Shown: one piece after another, positions 25,247 through 33,251 of the stretch
Position numbering within the stretch: position 1 is the stretch's first letter
How the letters are laid out: each line of letters begins with the position of its first letter
DNA from: Lacticaseibacillus songhuajiangensis
GTDB taxonomy: Bacteria > Bacillota > Bacilli > Lactobacillales > Lactobacillaceae
DNA length: 45,574 nt
Reading direction: 5' to 3'
Assembly (NCBI RefSeq): GCF_003946025.1
Contig: NZ_RHNR01000015.1
Span: 1 to 45,574 of the forward strand
Notes under the pieces: generated by a model
Seen by the model: only the letters and a program-made list of their open reading frames with translations
Told to the model about the DNA's origin: nothing
Database searches by the model: none
Program-made: the position numbers and the translations under genes

Positions 25247-25275
25247 AGCATAGCGCGCTGATTAACCGCTGTCAA
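25247..25275 (-). promoter_or_regulatory. Promoter of the T-box / oppA-trpBA transcript
   Basis: On the minus strand, consensus TTGACA (25275-25270), a 17-bp spacer and TATGCT (25252-25247). The gap from here to the aminopeptidase terminator (25276-25463) shows no gene. Confidence 0.85.
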
Positions 25276-25463
25276 CATGTATTCATAAAAAATTCGCGCG
25301 TCTAGCATCAGCGCTAGACGCAAAAAGTGGCCATTAAACGGGTGCCATCAGGGGTTCGCGGTGCTCACAAATGTATGCAAATATTTCCAAATAACAGTTT
25401 GAAATTGAGAATAAAGGGGCCAAAATAACGAGTTAAAATGCCCTTTAGAATTTGTCCTGCGAA

Positions 25464-25498
25464 TAAAAAAGCCCCCAGAATTCTGCATTCAGGGGACT
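25464..25498 (-). terminator. Terminator of the aminopeptidase gene
   Basis: On the minus strand, AGTCCCC-GAAT pairs with ATTC-GGGGGCT and is followed by six T. Confidence 0.82.
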
Positions 25499-25532
25499 CA
25501 TTTAGCAAGCTAATGTCAAAAAATGTTATTGC

Positions 25533-26765
25533 TTAGGCCCAATCACCATTGCGGAAGATTGGCACCAGCTGACCGTCTTGGGTAATGCCGTCAATATCCA
25601 TTTGTGCTGAGCCCATCATGAAGTCCACGTGGGTGTCCGCATCGTTCAAACCGACGCGTTCACGTTCTTCAGGACTCATTTCAACGCCACCTTCAACGCA
25701 GAATGGGTAAGCTTCACCAAAGGCCATGTGGTCAGAAGCGTTCTCGTCAAAGAGCGTGTTGAAGAAGATGATGCCGGATTGCGAAATTGGGGATGGGTCT
25801 GGCACCAGAGAGACTTCACCAAGGGACTTGGCGCCGCGAATGGTGAACAACTGCTTAAGCACTTCTTCGCCGCGGTCAGCCTTGTAGTTGATCACCTCAC
25901 CATTCTTGAAGGTAAAATGCATGCCTTCGAGGACGTTGCCCGAGTATGAAAGCGGCTTGGTGGAGCTGACCGTCCCGTCAATGCGGTGGTGGTCAGGAAC
26001 CGTAAAGACTTCTTCCGTCGGCATGTTCGGAATGAAGAACTCGCCTTTAGGGTTCCGCGAGCCTGCGGCCGTCCAGATGTGATGCTTAGGCAGGCCGACG
26101 GTGAGGTCAGTGCCGGGCGCACTGTAGTGAATGGCGTCGAACTGCTGATCGTTGAGCCAAGCGGCCTTTTCGTTCAGCGTGGCGACGTGTTTCTGCCAGG
26201 CAGCCTCAGGGTCGTCGGCGTAAACACGGGTCGTCGTGAAAATTTCGTCCCACAGTTTGGCCAGCGCGTCCGTAGCGGACAAGTCAGGAAAGACCTTCTG
26301 TGCCCACTTGGGACTGGCTGCACCGATGATGGTCCAGCTAATCTGGTTGGTAGTGATAGCGTCACTCAGGCGCGCGTAGGCTTTCTGGAAGCCGGCCGTG
26401 TACTTGGCAACCCGGCCGGGGTCAACACTGGCGAGGTTATCGGGATCGGCACTGATGACGGTGATGCGCTTAGCGTTGTTGTCTACCCAGTAGTCGAACA
26501 TGCCCTTGATGTAAGGGGGAACGTTTTCGAGGCGGTCGTCTGCCATGTGGGTGAGGTTTAGACGGGAGAGGGTGTCGTCTTGCCACTGGATGAGTACTTC
26601 AGCGGCGCCGGCCTTGTAAGCACTAGCGACGATGAGGCGGGCAAGGGGTGCCTGGTCTACCGCAACCTGAACGTAAACGGTGTCGCCGGGCTGAACGTTA
26701 GCCCCGGTTTGGACTGTCAAATCTGCATATTTTTTGAGATTCATTGCGAAATCTGTAGTGGCCAT
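25533..26765 (-). CDS. pepS: M29 family metallo-aminopeptidase (PepS/AmpS type)
   Basis: Cytosolic aminopeptidase of 410 residues that trims N-terminal residues from peptides, part of the LAB proteolytic system. The family pattern is clear: TGANVQPGDTVYVQ at the start, AGAAEVLIQWQDD, FFIPNMPTEEVFTVPDHHRIDG, and the C-terminal metal-binding region with FFNTLFDENASDHMAFGEAY and HVDFMMGSAQMDIDG. The length is standard. The gene is monocistronic with its own terminator. It lies upstream of the T-box unit on the same strand but is separated from it by that terminator. Confidence 0.94.
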   Translation of the reverse strand: MATTDFAMNLKKYADLTVQTGANVQPGDTVYVQVAVDQAPLARLIVASAYKAGAAEVLIQWQDDTLSRLNLTHMADDRLENVPPYIKGMFDYWVDNNAKRITVISADPDNLASVDPGRVAKYTAGFQKAYARLSDAITTNQISWTIIGAASPKWAQKVFPDLSATDALAKLWDEIFTTTRVYADDPEAAWQKHVATLNEKAAWLNDQQFDAIHYSAPGTDLTVGLPKHHIWTAAGSRNPKGEFFIPNMPTEEVFTVPDHHRIDGTVSSTKPLSYSGNVLEGMHFTFKNGEVINYKADRGEEVLKQLFTIRGAKSLGEVSLVPDPSPISQSGIIFFNTLFDENASDHMAFGEAYPFCVEGGVEMSPEERERVGLNDADTHVDFMMGSAQMDIDGITQDGQLVPIFRNGDWA

Positions 26766-26870
26766 TGAGAATAACCTCGCTTTCTATTTTAAGAACATTC
26801 TAGCATAGAAGTGTTGGTCGCGTTTTAAGGGAAGCTTAGTAAATAGGGCTAAACTTTTACGTCAAGGGTA

Positions 26871-26912
26871 TTGTTATTCTTAGCAGGTTTGTTAAAATAC
26901 AATTAATAACAA
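26871..26912 (+). promoter_or_regulatory. Promoter and possible autoregulatory repeat of the TetR gene
   Basis: TTGTTA (26871-26876) and TAAAAT (26893-26898) with a 16-bp spacer form a fair promoter. TTGTTATT (26871-26878) and AATAACAA (26905-26912) are an 8-bp inverted repeat that brackets it. Regulation by the TetR protein is a guess. Confidence 0.45.
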
Positions 26913-26963
26913 GTAGCTTTCCGGGGGGATACGCTGCTGTCAAAGATATAGGGGGACCCAAAA

Positions 26964-27575
26964 ATGGCACGACACAAAACAATTACGCGCGAGCAGATTC
27001 TCGAATCTGCATATGCGCTCGTAGTTTCACAAGGATTTAAGAAGTTTACGGCCCGTAACATCGCCGCAGAAATCGGCTGCTCAACCCAGCCTATCTACCT
27101 AGAATTCAGTAACATGGCCGAATTACGTGAGGCCGTGATGGACAAGATTAAGCGCGAACTGACTGAGAAGTTTGATAAGGTTTACACAAACGATCCTGTC
27201 ATTGACTTGGCGCTCACGTACATCGACTTCGCACTTGAGAACCACAACCTGTACCAGGCCGTTTTCGTGGAAGACCACTTCGGTGTTGACGACATGCGTA
27301 CCTTTGCTATCGACGCTGCGCTCAAGCGTTTGGACCAGTACGAATCCGTGCAGAACCTGTCTGACACCCAGAAGGGCAATGTCATTTCCGGACTGTGGAT
27401 TGTTGCAACCGGGATTGCGGACCTGATGACTTCTGGCTTCATCACGATGTCCCACTCCCAGATGGTCGAAATCCTGAACGTTGTCATTAAGGAATTGATT
27501 GAAAACGACCGTTTGTCTATGCACAGTGGTGAAGATATCATTGCTCAGGTGACCCGGGCATCTCGTCAGGCTTAA
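26964..27575 (+). CDS. TetR/AcrR family transcriptional regulator
   Basis: DNA-binding regulator of 203 residues. The N-terminal TetR helix-turn-helix (about residues 6-55) contains ITREQILESAYALV, FTARNIAAEIGCSTQPIYLEF; the rest is the helical ligand-binding domain, with no known ligand. The GGGGGACC stretch before the ATG is an imperfect ribosome site. No efflux pump or enzyme gene is adjacent on either side, so its targets are unknown. Confidence 0.9.
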   Translation: MARHKTITREQILESAYALVVSQGFKKFTARNIAAEIGCSTQPIYLEFSNMAELREAVMDKIKRELTEKFDKVYTNDPVIDLALTYIDFALENHNLYQAVFVEDHFGVDDMRTFAIDAALKRLDQYESVQNLSDTQKGNVISGLWIVATGIADLMTSGFITMSHSQMVEILNVVIKELIENDRLSMHSGEDIIAQVTRASRQA

Positions 27576-27600
27576 AAACTAAACAAACTCTAAATTTTGG

Positions 27601-27640
27601 GACCGCTTGCGCCGATATTGGTGTAGGCGGTCTCTTTCTG
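27601..27640 (+). terminator. Terminator after the TetR gene
   Basis: A 13-bp stem with G-U pairs (27601-27613 with 27620-27632), a 6-base loop and a short broken T run. Confidence 0.6.
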
Positions 27641-27650
27641 TTTAGGTCTC

Positions 27651-27659
27651 TGGTATAAT
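27651..27659 (+). promoter_or_regulatory. Extended -10 promoter of the epimerase gene
   Basis: TGGTATAAT (27651-27659) is an extended -10 element; no good -35 is seen. Confidence 0.5.
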
Positions 27660-27690
27660 GTTAAACGTTAGAGTATTGGAGAGATTACAG

Positions 27691-28833
27691 ATGAAAAAGA
27701 TTAAAGTAATGACGGTTTTCGGCACGCGCCCGGAAGCCATTAAAATGGCCCCCATCGTGAAGGCCTTGCAAGAACGCAGTGATGAGTTTGAAGGCGTCTG
27801 CGTCGTTTCCGCCCAGCACCGGCAGATGCTCGACCAGGTGCTTGAGATTTTCAAAATCACGCCGGATTACGACCTGGACATTATGAAGCAGCGCCAGACC
27901 CTGGACCAGATTACCAGCAACGTCATCATGGGGCTCGCTGATGTCATGGATAAGGAAAAACCGGACATTGTGCTCGTTCATGGCGACACCACGACGACTT
28001 TTGCAGCTAGTGTCAGTGCCTTCTACCACCAAACCCAGATTGGGCACGTGGAAGCGGGACTGCGGACCTGGAACAAGTACAGTCCATATCCTGAAGAAAT
28101 GAACCGCCAGTTGACTGACGTGCTCGCGGACATGTACTTTGCACCAACCACGCAGAGCCGGGCGAACTTGCTGCAGGAGAACCACGCGGCTGACCACATT
28201 TACGTGACTGGGAATACCGCGATTGATGCGCTGAAACAAACCGTTGACAGTGACTACCACCATGATGTCCTGGACCTGATTGATCAGGATAAGCGCATGA
28301 TTCTGGTGACCATGCACCGCCGCGAAAACCAGGGCGAACCAATGCGCCGCGTGTTCAAGGCGATGCTGGACGTTGTGCAGACGCATGATGATGTTGAAAT
28401 CATCTACCCTGTGCACCTGAACCCGGTTGTGCAGGAAGCTGCACAGTCGATTCTGGGCAACCACCCGCGGATTCACTTAATTGACCCACTGGACGTGGTG
28501 GACTTCCATAACCTCGCTGCCCGGAGCTACTTCATCATGACCGATTCTGGTGGTGTGCAAGAAGAAGCACCATCCCTCGGCAAGCCCGTGCTGGTGCTGC
28601 GTGATACGACTGAACGTCCAGAAGGTGTTACGGCCGGCACGTTGAAGCTGGTCGGGACAGATCCGGATGCAGTGCGCAGCAACATGATTAGCTTGCTCGA
28701 CGACGCGGCTGAGTACAAGCGCATGGCGGAAGCAAAGAACCCATACGGCGATGGGGAAGCCTCCCGCCGGATTCTGGACGCCATTGCTTACCATTTTGGT
28801 CAGCGGCAGGACAAGCCAGAAGAATTCAAGTAA
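27691..28833 (+). CDS. wecB: UDP-N-acetylglucosamine 2-epimerase (non-hydrolysing)
   Basis: Converts UDP-GlcNAc to UDP-ManNAc for teichoic acid linkage or surface polysaccharide. 380 residues, a GT-B fold. Signatures are VFGTRPEAIKMAP at the start, VHGDTTT, HVEAGLRTWN, MHRRENQG, and the SGGVQEEAPSLGKPVLVLRDTTERPE segment, which carries the allosteric and catalytic residues of the family. ATG 27691 follows GGAGAGA; the frame extends upstream through the promoter and is not used. It is an isolated gene with a strong terminator. Confidence 0.96.
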   Translation: MKKIKVMTVFGTRPEAIKMAPIVKALQERSDEFEGVCVVSAQHRQMLDQVLEIFKITPDYDLDIMKQRQTLDQITSNVIMGLADVMDKEKPDIVLVHGDTTTTFAASVSAFYHQTQIGHVEAGLRTWNKYSPYPEEMNRQLTDVLADMYFAPTTQSRANLLQENHAADHIYVTGNTAIDALKQTVDSDYHHDVLDLIDQDKRMILVTMHRRENQGEPMRRVFKAMLDVVQTHDDVEIIYPVHLNPVVQEAAQSILGNHPRIHLIDPLDVVDFHNLAARSYFIMTDSGGVQEEAPSLGKPVLVLRDTTERPEGVTAGTLKLVGTDPDAVRSNMISLLDDAAEYKRMAEAKNPYGDGEASRRILDAIAYHFGQRQDKPEEFK

Positions 28834-28841
28834 GTGCAATT

Positions 28842-28876
28842 AAAGGGACCCCGTGATGTGACGGGGTCCCTTTTTT
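28842..28876 (+). terminator. Terminator after wecB
   Basis: A perfect 13-bp stem (28842-28854 with 28861-28873) around a 6-base loop, followed by six T in total. Confidence 0.92.
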
Positions 28877-29039
28877 ATTTATAAAATGATTGAATCTAAT
28901 GTATGGAAATTACTTCGTCTATCCAGCCTTTTTAAGCTGGATACGATGTGAATTGAGAGGATTATTGCGTATTTCAGGTAGAGGCTGTGAGTCTTTATGC
29001 CCTATCTTATCTGTATGCACATTAATGCAGTCTCAAAGT

Positions 29040-29623
29040 TCATTTTTCGGCATGAAGTATGTTTATTTGTTTTTTGAACTTAGACTTGAGTCCTTTTAGT
29101 CCTGCCTTTTCTGGTTGGATTTTTTCTGCTTTTGTCTCCGAAGTCGTCGCACCGGACTGGGGATCTTTGTAAGTACGTCCCACCAACTGTTTATTTTTAT
29201 TAAATCGATAGATAGTTGAAGTGCCTGATTTTGAGGATTGATATTTGTAGTGTGATTTTCCGTCCTTAGATTTTATTTGTACGTGCTTGTCAATCAGTCC
29301 GTTCCAACTCAAAGTGGTGGTAATTTTATTTCCCTTTTTCTTCCATGTGCCAATTTCATATTCATAAAACAGCGTGTCCACACGCTTCGGTGTGGTTGAG
29401 TAATCGAAACTTCGACCGTGCTCATAACGATAGTATGTGCCGTCGTTGTTAAATGTAGTTTGACTGTAAAAGTCACCATTATCATGGTGTTTAGTAGACT
29501 TGATGCTTTCGAAACCATCGTCACTTGCGGTGTTTGCGTAATAACTTGTACCCATTGGACCGCATCCAGCAAGTCCGCCTGCAGTTAAGAGTCCTAGTGT
29601 TGTGATAGCAACTTTTTTTTCAT
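29040..29623 (-). CDS. Small lipoprotein with a frame break in a poly-A tract (AT-rich, possibly acquired)
   Basis: The natural start is ATG 29623-29621, preceded by GGAGAAGA, but it is followed by eight A (29620-29613), and that frame stops after nine codons. One more A would give MKKKVAITTLGLLTAGGLAGC, a textbook lipoprotein signal, continuous with the 190-residue body read in the other frame. The body is rich in Lys, Tyr, Ser and Thr with no recognised domain. A GTG at 29639 would bypass the break but has no ribosome site and puts acidic residues before the signal. Base composition is clearly more AT-rich than its neighbours. Slippage, mutation or sequencing error are all possible. Confidence 0.65.
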
Positions 29624-29656
29624 AATCTTCTCCAAGCACTTTTTTTGCATTAAAAC

Positions 29657-29686
29657 AGTATAGCCAAAAATTGGACTGCTGTGCAA
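29657..29686 (-). promoter_or_regulatory. Promoter of the AT-rich lipoprotein gene
   Basis: Minus strand TTGCAC (29686-29681), an 18-bp spacer and TATACT (29662-29657). Transcription would start near 29650, leaving room for the ribosome site before ATG 29623. Confidence 0.65.
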
Positions 29687-29705
29687 CGTTGTTTCAATTG
29701 ATTGC

Positions 29706-30740
29706 TTAGTTTATCTTGAGTAGATTGATTAGCACAAGTGCCGCAACGGTTTGGGTCAACCCGACGCCGATGCCATACAGCGCAAAGCGAACACCTTGTT
29801 GCATGAATTTGGCAAAATCAAGCCGCAAGCCAATCGCCGCGAGGGCAATGGTTTCGAACCACGTGCTGATGCCATGGGCACCGGAAGCAAGTGCCGTGGG
29901 GAGTGCGACGGTGCTATTCAAGATGCACAGCAAGAGGAAGCCCAGCACGTACCACTGGATGGGCAGGTGCCACCGGGGTCGCGCATCTGAGGTTGCGGTG
30001 CGGGCGGTGGTCTTAGTGCCCGCTAGCCGCGTGAAGAGTGCCACCACCACGACGAGCATCATGATACGCATAATTTTGAAAAGCATCGCCATCTGCACGG
30101 TCGCTGGGCTGATCAGACTGGCACCCGCAACGACTTGGCCAACGGACTGTAAGGTGCCGCCCAGTAAGGCGCTTTTGGCGAGCAGGTTGTCACCGAAGAC
30201 GGCGTTGCCGAGGAAGGGGAGCGTTAGCATCATCACGGTTCCGAGCAGGTTAACCAGTGTGATAATTTGCCCCTTTTCCTCGTCATCCGCGCGAATAGCT
30301 GGCGCGATGGCCCCGATGGCTGAGGAGCCGCAAACCGCGTTGCCGCCGGCCATCATTAGTGCCATTTTTTGACCAAAACCTAGGCGCCGGCCGAGCAGGT
30401 AAGCAACTGCGATGACAGTACTCATCATGGCCAGCACGTAAAGGATGCCTTGCCAGCCAATTTGCCCGATTGTTTGGAAGGTGACGGTGAGTCCGAGCAG
30501 TACCACTGAACATTCCAGTAGTTTACTCTCCGCAAACTTGGTCCCGACGCCGAGAGCAGGATTGCGGCAAATAGTGTTGCCGAACACAATCCCCAGAAGG
30601 ATGGCGAGCGTTGCCGCGCCAACCTGGGGCACGAAAATGGCCAAGCCGCGGGCCATGAGTGTCACTATGAAGGCCGTGAGCAGACCAGGGATAATGGCGC
30701 TGTACTTTTGAAGCTGAGTGCGTGTGCTTGTTGTGTCCAA
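29706..30740 (-). CDS. YeiH/UPF0324 family putative sulfate exporter-like membrane protein
   Basis: Polytopic membrane protein of 344 residues with about ten hydrophobic segments. Family features are the AIFVPQVGAATLAILLGIVFGN start, ECSVVLLGLTVTFQTI, the MMAGGNAVCGSSAIGAIAPAI signature and the final FETIALAAIGLRLDFAKFM. The family is annotated as putative sulfate exporters; transport has seldom been tested. The start is TTG 30740, about 10 bases after GGAAAGGAG. It is divergent from a LysR regulator, the same pairing as yeiH-yeiE in E. coli. Confidence 0.9.
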   Translation of the reverse strand: MDTTSTRTQLQKYSAIIPGLLTAFIVTLMARGLAIFVPQVGAATLAILLGIVFGNTICRNPALGVGTKFAESKLLECSVVLLGLTVTFQTIGQIGWQGILYVLAMMSTVIAVAYLLGRRLGFGQKMALMMAGGNAVCGSSAIGAIAPAIRADDEEKGQIITLVNLLGTVMMLTLPFLGNAVFGDNLLAKSALLGGTLQSVGQVVAGASLISPATVQMAMLFKIMRIMMLVVVVALFTRLAGTKTTARTATSDARPRWHLPIQWYVLGFLLLCILNSTVALPTALASGAHGISTWFETIALAAIGLRLDFAKFMQQGVRFALYGIGVGLTQTVAALVLINLLKIN

Positions 30741-30815
30741 GAAATCAGGACTCCTTTCCGAATGTTTTCAGTATACGGGAGTCTTTTCATTAACGTGATT
30801 GATTGCTATGATAAC

Positions 30816-30838
30816 TGCTATCAGAAATATTGATAGCA
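30816..30838. promoter_or_regulatory. Candidate LysR operator
   Basis: TGCTATCA (30816-30823) and TGATAGCA (30831-30838) form a perfect 8-bp inverted repeat with a 7-base spacer, a T-N11-A-type LysR box, in the gap between the divergent yeiH-like and lysR genes. A further TGCTAT half site is at 30804-30809. Confidence 0.7.
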
Positions 30839-30855
30839 AAATGAGGAGCGACCCC

Positions 30856-31698
30856 ATGCTTAAAAATTTGGCGACTTTCAAAATGGTTTACGAGACCCGC
30901 AGCTTTTCGCAAGCGGCACGACTTTTGTTTATTGCGCAACCAACGGTGTCTGCTCAAATTAAGCAGCTCGAGGCAGAGTTTGGGAGCACACTGTTCATTC
31001 GCAACGGGCGGGGGGAACTCGGTATCACGCCTGCTGCGGAACAACTTTACGATGAGGCGGTCAAGTTGCTGGATGATTGGGAGGAACTGCACCGGCGGCT
31101 GAATAATGGTGCGGCGGCGCGCATGAGCCTGCGCATCGCCAGTTCGCATACTTTTGCCGCGACGGTGCTACCGCAATTACTGCCGGAGCTAGTTGCGGGC
31201 TTTCCGCAGCTGGACGTGCACGTGACAGTCGTGAATTCCCAGGCGGTCGTGACCGGACTTTTAAATCATAGCCTCGATATTGGCTTTATCGAGAAACCAT
31301 TGGTGGCGTCCAAGCTGCGCCGCCACACTTTGGGCGCAGATCAACTAGTGCTCGTTGAGAATCCGGGCCCATGGCTCGTTCGCGAAGTGGACTCGGGTGT
31401 GAATTACTTCACAAAACGGTACTTCGCGGAGCATAACGTTCAGGAACCACAGCTTGAGATTGCTAATAACGCACTGATTGTGGATTTACTGCGGCGAGGC
31501 TACGGCCGTGCGATTGTCTCGAGTCGACTGACCGGCGGTTTGGCCCAGCGCGATTTGGGCCCGAATTACCGCCGCCAGTTTTACCAGCTGTTACCTGAAA
31601 CGAGCGATAAGCCACAACTTGATGGCGCAGGGGCGTTCCTGGCAAAAGCGGCGCAACGGTTGTTGCAGGCGCACACGAACCATGCGCAACAGGGGTGA
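30856..31698 (+). CDS. LysR family transcriptional regulator
   Basis: 280 residues. The N-terminal winged helix-turn-helix reads LATFKMVYETRSFSQAARLLFIAQPTVSAQIKQLEAEFG; the C-terminal substrate-sensing domain starts near MSLRIASSHTFAATVLPQLLPEL. It is divergent from the YeiH-type transporter, with a perfect palindrome between them, so it most likely controls that gene and itself. ATG 30856 has GAGGAGC 8 bases upstream; the longer frame from 30799 runs through the operator. By analogy with YeiE/CysB relatives the signal may be a sulfur compound, which is untested. Confidence 0.92.
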   Translation: MLKNLATFKMVYETRSFSQAARLLFIAQPTVSAQIKQLEAEFGSTLFIRNGRGELGITPAAEQLYDEAVKLLDDWEELHRRLNNGAAARMSLRIASSHTFAATVLPQLLPELVAGFPQLDVHVTVVNSQAVVTGLLNHSLDIGFIEKPLVASKLRRHTLGADQLVLVENPGPWLVREVDSGVNYFTKRYFAEHNVQEPQLEIANNALIVDLLRRGYGRAIVSSRLTGGLAQRDLGPNYRRQFYQLLPETSDKPQLDGAGAFLAKAAQRLLQAHTNHAQQG

Positions 31699-31704
31699 AG
31701 CGCT

Positions 31705-31744
31705 AAAAAGCCCCCGGCCTTTGTGAATAAAGTCGGAAGCTTCT
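31705..31744 (-). terminator. Terminator of the flavodoxin gene
   Basis: Imperfect stem with AAGC/GCTT ends on both strands; on the minus strand it runs into five T (31709-31705), and on the plus strand it may also stop the lysR transcript. Confidence 0.65.
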
Positions 31745-31772
31745 TAAGTAACGAATTCAGATGGATGGAACC

Positions 31773-32228
31773 TTATTGAACGGCACTGACGAGGTCCTGC
31801 GCGAACTTGTCGAGTTTATCGAAGTCTTCATCGGTTTCAGGGGCGAGGTTGATCTTGAGTAAGTCGGTTGCCCGCTTGGCGCCGGTCTTGGCAAAAGCCT
31901 TGTCGAACATGTCGACGGCCACTGCGAAGTCGTCGTAGAAGGTGTCACCACTGCCGCAGACCCCGTAAACTTTGCCGCTCAAGTCGAGTTCTTCGAGGTC
32001 CTCGAAGAATCCGTCTGCCTCATCGGGCAGCAGGCCGGGGCCGCCATCGCTGTAGGTGTAAGCGGCGATGATGCAGATATCCGCCTGTTCGAAGTCGCTC
32101 GCGACTGCCTGCGTCATTTCGGTGAGGGTGGTGTCAACCCCGAGGTCAATGAGTGTGTCCTCGATGGTCTCGGCCATTTCCTGGGTGTTGCCGGTCATGC
32201 TTGCGTAAACAATTTGTGCACTTGCCAT
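31773..32228 (-). CDS. Flavodoxin
   Basis: Small FMN electron carrier of 151 residues, the standard short-chain flavodoxin length. The FMN phosphate loop is SMTGNTQEMAE (10-20), and the isoalloxazine-flanking loops are AYTYSDGG and GVCGSGDTFYDDF. It is highly acidic, as usual. AGGAGG is 5-6 bases before the ATG. Partner reductases are not in this window. Confidence 0.93.
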   Translation of the reverse strand: MASAQIVYASMTGNTQEMAETIEDTLIDLGVDTTLTEMTQAVASDFEQADICIIAAYTYSDGGPGLLPDEADGFFEDLEELDLSGKVYGVCGSGDTFYDDFAVAVDMFDKAFAKTGAKRATDLLKINLAPETDEDFDKLDKFAQDLVSAVQ

Positions 32229-32425
32229 TATGTCCTCCTGATGTTTGGGCGCACCTCACGTTTCACGATGTCAGTAATGACGACGCGCCACTTTGCTAGC
32301 GTCATTATAGCAGACAAGTGACGCTTGGTTAGAAAAATGACAGATTTTGGCGATTTAGGACGGTGCATCGTGCTAAACATTTTGGCGTAGTGTATAGTTA
32401 TAGAGGATATTATGGAGGGATTAAC

Positions 32426-33217
32426 TTGATTACAATTAAATCAGAACGTGAAATCGACGGTATGCGGGAATCTGGTGCCATCCTGGCAGGGATGCACCGC
32501 GGACTGCGCGACATTATCAAGCCTGGTATTTCCAGCTGGGAAATTGAAGAGTTCGCCCGCAAGTATTACGCCGATCACGACGCGATTGCTGAACAAATTG
32601 GCTTTGAAGGCTACCAGTACGCCACCTGTGTCTGTGTCAATGATGAAGTGGCGCACGCCGAACCCCGCAAGGACCTCATTCTCAAAGAAGGGGACCTGGT
32701 GAAGGTGGATACCGTCGTGAACAAAGACGGTTACATGAGCGACTCTTGCTGGACTTACGCCGTGGGCGAAGTTAGCGCCGAAGCCAAGAAGCTGATGGAC
32801 GTGACCAAGAAGGCCCTTTACTTGGGGATTGACCAGGCGGTTGTTGGCAACCGCATTGGCGATATTGGCGCGGCGATTCAAAAGTACACGGAAGAAGAAA
32901 ATGGTTATGGCGACGTGCGCGACCTGATTGGTCACGGCATTCAGCCGACGATGCATGAAGCGCCTAACGTGCCGAACTACGGTGAGGCGGGCAAGGGTCT
33001 GCGCCTCAAGGCGGGGATGACCATTACCATCGAACCGATGATTAACACCGGTACTTGGCGGATTGGGGTCAAGGAAGTGCCTAACGAAGACTGGCAGTAC
33101 TACGTCAGTCAGGACGGCTCCCTGAGTGCTCAGTACGAACACACGCTGGCCATTACGAACGACGGGCCGAAGATTCTCACGAGTCAAGATCCTGAATTCG
33201 ACGCGAAATACCTTTAA
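32426..33217 (+). CDS. map: Type I methionine aminopeptidase
   Basis: Removes the initiator methionine from nascent proteins using two metal ions. 263 residues, with the substrate-side His77 and metal ligands Asp95, Asp106, His170, Glu203 and Glu238 all present. The start is TTG 32426, six bases after GGAGGG; the frame is open from GTG 32363, but that lacks a ribosome site and gives an unusual N-terminus. The next gene (BrkB copy 2) follows after 34 bases, so the two may be co-transcribed. Confidence 0.95.
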   Translation: MITIKSEREIDGMRESGAILAGMHRGLRDIIKPGISSWEIEEFARKYYADHDAIAEQIGFEGYQYATCVCVNDEVAHAEPRKDLILKEGDLVKVDTVVNKDGYMSDSCWTYAVGEVSAEAKKLMDVTKKALYLGIDQAVVGNRIGDIGAAIQKYTEEENGYGDVRDLIGHGIQPTMHEAPNVPNYGEAGKGLRLKAGMTITIEPMINTGTWRIGVKEVPNEDWQYYVSQDGSLSAQYEHTLAITNDGPKILTSQDPEFDAKYL

Positions 33218-33251
33218 TTCGCACCATTTAAAATGAGGGGAGGCCGCTCCA

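Noticed and set aside
29624..29639. GTG at 29639 as the true start of the AT-rich lipoprotein gene
   Set aside because: It keeps the frame open but has no ribosome site, lies very near the predicted transcript start, and puts acidic residues ahead of the signal peptide; the ATG at 29623 has a good site.
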